From Eutreptiella sp. 'Long Island Sound 2002' (taxonomy: Eukaryota > Euglenozoa > Euglenophyceae > Eutreptiales > Eutreptiaceae): DNA of 64,000 bases. The notes beneath the pieces are model-generated. The model had not been told where the DNA came from. It did not search any database and was given only the letters and a program-made list of their open reading frames with translations. Where the stretch lies: assembly GCA_964036045.1 (NCBI GenBank), contig OZ038392.1:36283330-36347329 (forward strand), given 5' to 3'. Every line of letters begins with the position of its first letter. The stretch's first letter is position 1. The position numbers and the translations under genes are program-made. Positions 56,134-64,000 of this stretch are shown in pieces.

Positions 56134-57549
56134 ATGTGTGATGTGCATTGGAGTACTCAATGTGACATTTTGCTGCAGCAAATTGTTGAAAAACAAGCAA
56201 CCTTTTCTTCCGACAGTCCCGAGGAAACCCACAGCCACGAAACCCCCAACACACCAGCCAGGCCAAAGCGGACTACCATCACAGATTTTTTTTACGCCCG
56301 TGTCCCAAAGTTCCTCCACACACTTCTCATCCGTACCCCATACCCCAACTTCAGCACCCAGCCCCCGCATCAGCATTAAAAACTTTTTCACACCGTCTTC
56401 TCAAAGTTCCGTCCACTCTCCAACATCATCCCGGGACCTTGCTCACTTCTGGAGCAATTTGGTGCCTTGTCCCAAAGCCCCCCTTCACAACGTGCCCCGC
56501 GTGTACCCCAGTGCTGCCCCCACTATTGTGCCTGTGGTTGGCCCCATTGCACAACCCACAGATTCCATCTTCCATTCCATGTCTGTTCTCTCCATGCATG
56601 TGCACTCACTCAGTACGGAACTGGACATCACACCCACAGGTGCGCTGTATTGCATCCTGAAGCTTGCAGGTGGGGACTGTGCTGAGACCCGTTCTGTGCC
56701 AAAGGGAAAATCAAAACAGGCTGTGTTGCTTGACAGTGATGCCTCCCTTCCACCTGCTGAAGTGCTTGCGGTCCGTCGGCGCCGGTTTCAATGTGTGCTA
56801 GCCAATGCCATTGCCGGTGCGACATACAGTAAAAAAACTCATCATCAGTCTCATGTCGCACCCTGATGTTGAGGTGTCGGACACCTTCTCGCAAGATTTC
56901 AGGATGTACCGTCGCATTGTGCTGGATGGTAAGCCTGAGGAGGTTCCCCTCAACGCACGCTTCTCCATTGTGAATGCCCTCAAGTACCAAGAGCTGCACC
57001 ATGCTGGGTTTTTCGATTTTCAGTTGCGTCGCATGGCATTCGTGCGTCATTTGAATCGTTTATGCACAGCAGTAGATTATAATAGCCCGCCCTCATTCAA
57101 AACATGCTTTGATTTGTCAATCTCCAACGATGCAGTCTGTGGTTTTTTGAATGACCCCATCTATGCCGAAGATGGAAATTTCATGGCACCTGATTCCGTG
57201 GAGGAGGAAAGGCAAAAAAAAGGGTGTACCTGTGTTGAAGGTTGACCCTCCCTCTTTGCACTGTGAAAATCGGTACTGTGTCACACAGCATCCCACGGAG
57301 AAACAGATGGAAGATGTGGCCCGAATTGCTTTGGGAAATGTCTCCAAAGTGGCACAGATTGAGAAATGGTTTGCATATCGCCGCAGCTTGGAGTTTTTGA
57401 AGAGTGAGGCTCGGTTAAAGCGGCGTTGCGGACAGGTGACTCCTGGTGTTTTGGCTGATGTGGAACGCCTCTTGCGACAGTTGCGTGGTTCATTGGGGAT
57501 TAATGGACAGTGCACTGTTAGTAATTTGAAGCGAGTACTGATGAACTAG
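56134..57549 (+). pseudogene. Unrecognised protein gene, frame broken at three homopolymers
   Basis: Likely start is ATG at 56134 (MCDVHWSTQCDILLQQ). One long protein of about 470 residues is spread over three frames. Each change is a +1 shift at a homopolymer: T8 at 56286-56293, A7 at 56831-56837, A8 at 57214-57221. The N-terminal third is Pro/Ser/Thr-rich with two related motifs, TTITDFFTPVSQSS (across the first shift) and SIKNFFTPSSQSS, which look like PCNA-interacting peptides. The rest is globular (DVEVSDTFSQDFRMYRR; MEDVARIALGNVSKVAQIEK; LADVERLLRQLRGS). No family recognised. The pattern points to indel errors or recent decay. Confidence 0.5.
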
Positions 57550-57881
57550 GGGTAAAACCCGAGTTGGTGCAGCGAGTGTACAACTACATACAAATTATTA
57601 GGGAGGCTAAAGGCTTTCAAACTGTCCAAAAGCCGTGCTGTAGTACATCTGTTATCAACAAGATGTTTGGCAACTCTCTGAGTGAGTGTCCACCTATCCG
57701 GGACAATCCGATTTCTATCGTTCAATGGGGTGGTGGAAAACATTTCAGACACAGGTCCATGTTCTGAGTTCCAAAACTCTTCATAAGCGTTGCGAGGAAC
57801 ACGAAAACACTTGAATGGAAGGGGTATGATGCTTGACATTTTCACTGGTAAAATGCAGAAAATTCAGATCTAGTGCGTGAA

Positions 57882-58018
57882 AAAAGATCCTTTTTCCAGG
57901 GGGGGCGGGATTCTCGGAAATCGGATATCATGCTTAAAACCCCCCCCAGAGCCAAATTTAAAAAAGGGGGGGGTTTTGGGGGGGGGGGTTTTAAGGGGGT
58001 TTTTCGCTGCGCGGGGGT
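57882..58018. repeat. Left inverted repeat of the transposon-like unit
   Basis: Outer word TTCTNNGAAATCNGATA and inner word TTTTAAGGGNGTTTTTCG, separated by C-run/G-run hairpin sequence, recur in reverse complement at 62,150-62,270. Confidence 0.55.
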
Positions 58019-58225
58019 ATTGTCCGCGGAAACGGCCCCCCGCCCCCCCCCCCCCCCCCAATGAAGAACATAGTGTCGGGCACCTCCGAACAGTTGGGTA
58101 TGCGGCCCAGGTGTGATCCGACAATTCGCACCGCCCCTACCAACGTCTATGGTAGGGTTTCATCGGCTTGGGTATTTCCGGCCGTGGGTATCAGAAACCT
58201 CGGGACTGTGGGTCTCCGAGGCGGT

Positions 58226-58352
58226 CATGGGGTTCGAAGTACACCATGGGGTTAGAATTGCAGTATGGGGGTTGACCCGCATCAAGGTTCGTCATGGGGT
58301 TCGGAATGCATCATGGGGTTAGAAATACACCATGGGGTGGGAAATGCGTCAA
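58226..58352. repeat. 19-bp tandem repeat, CATGGGGTT family
   Basis: About six units of ATGGGGTTNGAANTNCANC. Confidence 0.75.
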
Positions 58353-58592
58353 GGGGAGGGCCTAAAAGAAGGGGTGTGTGTGTGTGACTGTACTGGTCGG
58401 CCGACGCAACTCGGGAGGCCCTTAAGGCTATGGCTGGCCAGGCCTCCCTCCCTGCGCCATTGTGTGGGCCTTCCAGTCCTAGTGTGCATGCAACTACAAG
58501 GGAAGGAGAGGAAAGGCGAGAAGGTGTAGGGGGTGGGGGAGGTATCCGTTTGTGACGTGTGTGTGTGTGTGTGTGTGTGCATGTAGCTCCGC

Positions 58593-61500
58593 CTACTTCT
58601 TCCGCCCTGACGTCTTCACCGTGCAACGCTTCTTCGCATTTTGCTTGGTAGCGCTGATGGGCCGCTTTGTGCCCTTGCCAGGAACGGCTTTCTTTTGCGG
58701 GACAACTTCCACCCCGGAAGAAGAGGTGGAAGAGGAAGAAGATGAGGAAGAAGAGGAGCTATTGCCATCCTCGGAAGTTGCGGCACTCTCGTTACCGCTA
58801 GACGAATCGTTATCTGCGGAAGACCTAGATTCCACAGAGCTTGCATCCTCCTCCGGTTTCCAGTCCCGATCGGAGCGTCCAAGAGAGGCCGCAGAGAAGG
58901 ACGCACTCTCGTTGTCCACCGCCTTTGCCACTTTCAAAGTGATCTTGGGCTTCATCACCATGGGGATTTTTTTGGCTCGCCCCTTTTTTTTCTCATCGTC
59001 CTGCCCAACTACAACCCATTCCGTCAAATCAACGCTGTTGGGTGGCACGGTTGGATGGCACCGAGCCAAGTGAGTTTTGATGTTCAAAACCCACGGGGTG
59101 GCACTGCACCCGGGAATAGGACATTCACGGGGCATGTTTTCTTTTTTGCGCGTGGCCATTGCGAGCTTCAATGGGCCCACACACGGGCATGTGCTACTGA
59201 TTTTCTTGCCCACAATACTTGTGGTACACGTGCCTGTTGTGCGTCCACAAAAACCACAAGGTTCGGCCTCACCATGCATCCTTGGGTCCGTTACCACCTC
59301 TCCTTTCTGCAAGTGCACTGCCACATGATGACGCATCCTTGCCAAAGCAACGGCAACACCACAAAACAAACAAAATTCTGTTGCTTCTGCGGGCCGCACG
59401 TTAGTATGTGCCACACCAGCGTATGGCTCTGCACGCAACTGAGGACAATTGGGTACCTGTGCAGTTTTCACAAAGGCAGACAGGGTGCCCACTGGAATCA
59501 GCCAACGACCATCGGCATCCATTTGGGCATCCAAAAAAACCACATGCCCATTCCGAAACTCACATTCCGGACCAAACCGCCCCGTCCACCGCAACAAGGT
59601 TGGATCACTGGTCATGGCGACAAAAGGCAAAAATTGACCCGTTACGGGGATGGCATGTCCCGTCGCAAGCGCCTCCTTTGTGGTACCATAAACCCGTGCA
59701 CCGTCAACGGTGCACCATGAAAAACTAAATGTGCCGATGGAACACGTCCGGTGCGAGCCCCATATGAAGGTCACAAGTGCAAGAAAGATAGCACCCACTG
59801 TGACCGCGTCCTCATCAAAATTGCAATTGTCAGACAATGCAACATTGTTTACATTCGTGGGGGTTTGACCAAACCGGGCGGTTTGTGCCGTGCGCCGCAG
59901 CCGATCGGTTGACGCATGTTCAACGTTGCCGTTGAAATACTCATTGACAAGTTGTGCAATATGCACGGTGTGTCCATTGGCGCATGTGACATAGGCTCGA
60001 TTTCGGTCAAAACCATGACAACGCAGCCAGGATTCCAGGGAACAAGCATCGGTAGGATCGCTATCCTCCATTCCTTTGGTGTCCGGGGCGGTCCCCAAAA
60101 ATTCGTCTTCTTTGTCCAAGACAAGGGGTGCACCACATGGTTTCAAAAGGGTTGCACCGCCTTGGTAAAGAGATTCCAGACATTGTGCGCAGATGAGCCA
60201 ATCTGTGGGTGTTGCTCAAGGATGGTTGTGGCACGTGCTGTACCCCTTTCCCAAACCTTTTTGAGATCAACACTTTGCACACTACAATCCGCAGTGTACT
60301 CAAGTGGAGTCAATCGATCAATGGCGTAGCGCTGATGCCGCTTGCGCCAATCAGGATGTGCCAAAAAAATGTCTTGAATGTCCAAAACAGCCTGCAGGCG
60401 GTCCCGCAGCTGCAATACATCAAAATTGCGGTTGTGGTTCAGGGTGCGGGTGATGGAAAACAAGTTCTCGGCCGGTTGCGACCCCAATTGGCATATGTAC
60501 AAGGATACCGTTGGGTCACGGACCTGCATGACCTTTACGGTGATGAAGAGGGTCTGAAAAGTGACTTGCCACCGCAAATACAAGCTTGTAGGTATGAAAT
60601 CCTTTTGGTATTTATTGAAGGCGTACAACATCAATTGATGGCCCGTGGACAAGTCTTCCATAGCACAATACAAACTGAGCTTTGGGTTAAAATACCCCGA
60701 CAACAATAGATCAAACAGTTGCCCGGTCAACCGCACATCAGGGATGGCCGCACGCAACGTCGGTGTCAAATCGCGCCCGCCAAGGCTGCAAGCGGCATCA
60801 CCAATGCTTTTGAACAATTGTAAAAATGCAATTGCAAGGGGAACGTTTTGCTTGTCCTTCGGATCGTATGCACGGTCCGAGATCGGACATTGAAACACAT
60901 GAGCCAAGGGTCGAATTGTTGCCACAGTAACTCGCATTCCTGACTCAAGTTGAAAACCACGGTTCAATCCATGTGACCGGCTGTTCTTGAAGAGATGTGG
61001 GGGATCAAAAAACATTCCCCCCCAGCAGGCAACATTACAATCAACACCTGGGATGTCCAGTGTTTGTGACAGTTGCATGCTACCACGGTGCGCAGCAGCC
61101 CGTCGCGGGTCACCGTCGGTCCCGGGTGACAACAAGTACCCACGTTCACATAGCTCTCTGGATTGGGCCCACGTCGTGTATATGTGGTGGAGCATATCTT
61201 GCATGTCATGCCGTGTGAACTTGTTACACGAGGCATACATTAAGAAGGGTATTCCGCTATGTACCTCACGATGCATGGGGACAATGAGCCACACGGCACA
61301 GACCGACGCCCGGTGAATGGTACCAGCCTCTAGCTGTTGCCGAAGGGCAAGCAAATCACTTTCACTTTGAATTTCAGGAACACCTGCATGCTCCATGCAA
61401 ATCCATAAAGCACCGGGGATGCACCGCCAACCAATGATGGTACAATGTCCCCCTCAACCGCCACCTCATCCACACAAATGGAGTATGCACAAAAAGGCAA

Positions 61501-61656
61501 TTTGCTTGGCAAGACGGCCAACATGTCTTCTGCCGTTATCATCTTGCCATAGGCAATTGGCCGATGTTTGTGCTTGGGGAGCACTTGATCCCTGCTTGGG
61601 GCACACCCTGCATGGTTTGCGGCAGAGCGGGGGGCAAAATCAGAAGTGGCCCACAA
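58593..61656 (-). pseudogene. Transposase-like protein, Agaricomycete-type / P-element-like (two frameshifts)
   Basis: Three minus-strand frames form one protein: 61656-61330, 61396-60143, 60146-58593. First part: AYSICVDEVAVEGDIVPS (candidate first Asp). Middle: ASCNKFTRHDMQDML, SPGTDGDPRRAAAHR, MFFDPPHLFKNSRSHGL, then PAENLFSITRTLNHNRNFD and HPDWRKRHQR. D-P-x-H-L-x-K...R is the second-Asp block of P-element/THAP9 transposases, and the E in AENLF could be the last acidic residue. Last part: HTVHIAQLVNEYFNGNVEHAS, C2H2-like clusters (CLFCGVAVALARMRHHVAVH; CPIPGCSATPWVLNIKTHLA), and a Ser/Lys-rich tail. The whole layout recalls large unnamed proteins common in mushroom-forming fungi. It lies inside degenerate inverted repeats. 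Breaks near 61,400 and 60,146 make it inactive as written. Confidence 0.55.
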
Positions 61657-61990
61657 GTGGGCAAATTGGCTACCTCACCCCTGCCGTATCGGGGATCCCC
61701 GCCGCTTCAGAGCGGGGGGCAGAATCAGAAGTGGCCCACAAGTTGGGCAAAGTGGCTACCTCACCCCTGCCGTATCGGGGATCCCCGCCGCTTCAGAGCG
61801 GGGGGCAAAATCAGAATTGGCCCACAAGTGGGCAAATTGGCTACCTCACCCCTGCCGTATCGGGGATCCCCGCCGCTGCAGAGCGGGGGGCAAAATCAGA
61901 AGTGGCGCACAAGTGGGCAAACTGGCTACCTCACCCCTGCCGCCTCGGGGATCCCCGCCGCTGCAGAGCGGGGGGCAAAATCAGAAATGT
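61625..61990. repeat. 85-bp tandem repeat, four copies plus a partial
   Basis: GAGCGGGGGGC starts units at 61625, 61710, 61796, 61881 and 61966. Each holds CCGTATCGGGGATCCCCGCC. The first unit overlaps the apparent 5' end of the transposase-like frame, so that start is uncertain. Confidence 0.9.
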
Positions 61991-62149
61991 CCAAAAAAAG
62001 AGCGGAAATGCAACGTCACCCTTGCATTGTGGGGTGTCCCTAGCTAAGGGGACAAAATCAAAAGTGGCTGAATTGGGAGCAAGGACAAAACTGTGGATGT
62101 GCAGTCCAAAAGAACAACACCAGAAAAAAAATCGCACAAATGATGTATG

Positions 62150-62275
62150 TGCGTCGAAAAACACCCTTAAAACCCCCCCTCGGACCATTTTAAAAAAAGG
62201 GGGGGGGTTTCAAAACCCCCCACGGTATCGGATTTCTCAGAAACCCCCCCCCCCTGCCTTCCCCCCCCCCTTTCC
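62150..62275. repeat. Right inverted repeat of the transposon-like unit
   Basis: Reverse-complement partner of 57,882-58,018: CGAAAAACACCCTTAAAA on the inside, TATCGGATTTCTCAGAAA on the outside. Confidence 0.55.
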
Positions 62276-63420
62276 TTGTGGGTGGGAGTAAGGAAAGGAG
62301 AGGTGGCGTCCACCTTTTTAGCCCCAAGGGGAATAGGGGGGGGTCTGAGTGTGTATTTTGCTTAGCCCACTTTATAAGGGGGTCGGCCATTGCGACTCCT
62401 GAGGAGGTGCCCCGGGCCCCGGGCCCCGGGCCCCGGCCTCAGTTTTTTCTTTTTCCCCCTCCGCTTCGGATCTGCCACAAGGGTGTCACACCTGCGAGAC
62501 ATCAAAACCCTAGCATCACGGTTGAGCGCACGAGGGAACTGCCCCCTAGGTTCTGCCCGTGCCCCTTTTATACCCTGTAGGGACCGGCGGGAGTTCGTTC
62601 CGGAATTCAGTGAATGGGACTTTACCATGGGTTCTGTCACAGGAGCCCCATTGCCAGACCCCCCCCCCTCCTTCGGGGGGCTCCCATGACCTGCCCCCCG
62701 CGCAATCCAATTTTCCTATTGCCGAGGGAAATAAAAAGATGGGCGGTCACAGTCTAGCCCAAACTACTTAGGCCACGCTAACTGCCCACCCCCCTACCCA
62801 CAGGCTGGGCTCCGCGGGGCCATACTAACCCCTTGTGACTACACCCAAAAACAGGGTATGGATTCTGCACCTAGGGGACCCCTTGCACCTGGTAGGAAAA
62901 AATGAGTATCTCTATTTATCTAAAATGTTATTCTCATGTAACCACACCCCAGTTGTCAAAACACAATAAGCATGTATGCATACTGGAAAAGCAGAGGAAG
63001 AAAGAAGGTTTTTGGAATACAACAAACCTTTCCAGTGTTACACACAAATGCATCATCCACCGAGGCGATGCAGTGCAAGAAGTAGGGTAGCACACACTTG
63101 GCAAAGATTAATGCACCATGTGTGTGCCCAATAACTGTCAATTGACAATCACTCAAATTCATGCATCATAATCGAGGTCTCTATTTGCCATTGTTGAGAC
63201 CTCTGAGCGAAATTTCTTCCAGCTTTACAAAAATGTAAAAACGACCCCTGTATTCCGGGAAATGCCGGAACCTGGGCGAAATTTCTTCCAGCTTTAGTAA
63301 AACACAAAAAAACAGTGCTCAAAACGTCAATAGTATCTGCAGAGACAGCGCACAACGACATTCAGACGTGTAACAGGGAAAACATACAACACAACAGTCA
63401 GAGCACACACCATTGTCACT
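62276..63420. other. No recognisable gene
   Basis: G/C-rich to 62.85 kb, including a GGGCCCC-repeat at about 62,411-62,434, then A/T-richer. Two 30-bp stretches containing CGAAATTTCTTCCAGCTTTA repeat near 63,208 and 63,278. Confidence 0.55.
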
Positions 63421-63985
63421 CTAGCGCCGCTTCCTCAGGCCAGGTGCCTTTGGTTTGGCACCCTTTCCAGTAAACTGCCCACCATTTGCTTGTGGTGCCT
63501 GGGCACCAGGCATCTCATTGTTAGCACCACCAATGGCATCACGTTCATTCTGTGTCTGCTGCGACGGTCCGAAATGGGCTGCAAACGTGCCCAACGCCTT
63601 GTTGGGTGGAGGCTTTGATGCAGCCTTGGGGCTTTGCTGTGAGCTGCTTGCTGCAGCCTTTGGTTTTTTGGCCTTGGCGGGTGTGCTGTCCCCCTGCTTG
63701 CCGGTTGACTTTGGGGGGGGGGGGGGGCGTTTCTGGGACTCACCGTCCTCTTCCTCTGGCTGGGTGGCCTCCTCTTCTTCATCTACATACCTCCTTCCTG
63801 TACAATCCACGAGAAAACCATCTGCAAGGTCTTCACAGACTTGTTCCCACTAGATTGGTGCCACAGTGTCGCAGTTTGACACAGCAGCCCTCAAATAAGT
63901 AACAAATGACGCAGGAACATACTTCTCCTCAGATAAGTATGCAACTGCAATGTTCACAGGAAACATGCTTTGAATGGACAGGGCT
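63421..63985 (-). CDS. 3' end of an unrecognised host-like gene
   Basis: On the minus strand the frame enters from the window edge (FSAALSIQSMFPVNIAVAYL, SEEKYVPASFVTYLRAA), has one TAG near 63,852 in CDTVAPI-stop-WEQ, then continues CEDLADGFLVDCTGRRYVDE into a Glu-rich, then Lys/Pro/Ser-rich tail ending APGLRKRR at 63421. The first part looks globular and conserved, the tail disordered and basic, as in many nuclear proteins. The TAG may mark an intron, an error or decay. No family recognised. Confidence 0.4.
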
Positions 63986-64000
63986 GCAGAAAAATCTGGC

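Noticed and set aside
1-64000. Reassignment of TAG to glutamine
   Set aside because: In-frame TAG at 6040, 63,852 and in Element 2 could suggest it, but TGA and frameshifts also interrupt the same genes and one TAG replaces Trp, so decay or error explains them better.

Overview
The window is nuclear DNA from a eukaryote, most likely a flagellated single-celled alga or other protist. The evidence is an intron-containing host gene with sperm-tail/flagellar PG-rich (STPGR) repeats, a very high load of retroelements and minisatellites, and wide spacer regions. No prokaryotic operon, rRNA or convincing tRNA gene is seen. The species cannot be fixed from the sequence.

Layout. 1-6.4 kb: two copies of a 1,205-bp tandem unit that cuts into the C-terminal half of a tyrosine recombinase, then GTGCA/CACTGTA/CA-rich repeats around a large palindrome, then an RNase H remnant; both enzyme fragments look like DIRS-type retroelement debris. 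6.4-14.5 kb: almost gene-free apart from one possible lysine-rich terminal exon. 14.5-37.7 kb: one complete Ty3/gypsy chromovirus-like element (Element 1, minus strand, 792-bp LTRs, 5-bp duplication GGCAC). Its RT/RNase H junction is split by an 11,785-bp insertion of a related element (Element 2, plus strand, 712-bp LTRs) flanked by its own 5-bp duplication TATGG. 37.7-44.3 kb: no gene recognised. 44.3-52.8 kb: three candidate exons of the minus-strand STPGR gene, with a large intron holding a CCGTCC-type minisatellite split by a foldback element. 53.8-57.6 kb: a degraded LINE-like RNase H region, a PHD-finger ORF (minus) and a divergent unknown gene (plus) broken only at homopolymer runs. 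57.9-62.3 kb: a DNA-transposon-like unit with degenerate inverted repeats around a broken transposase-like gene whose closest remembered relatives are large unnamed proteins of mushroom-forming fungi. 63.4-64 kb: the 3' end of another minus-strand host-like gene.

Main points. The two gypsy elements share an unusual plan: gag, an in-frame stop, protease, a Dam-like N6-adenine methyltransferase-like domain, RT, RNase H, integrase, chromodomain, a conserved noncoding block of more than 2 kb, and a purine tract at the 3' LTR. Their LTRs begin AGTAAG and end CTTTCT rather than TG...CA, and carry tRNA-like box motifs. Element 2 ends in a third, inverted LTR, so both integration junctions are LTR 5' ends. 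Element 1 has an internal inversion of about 1.25 kb and a D-to-N change in the integrase triad. All calls come from reading motifs by eye; no database search was run.
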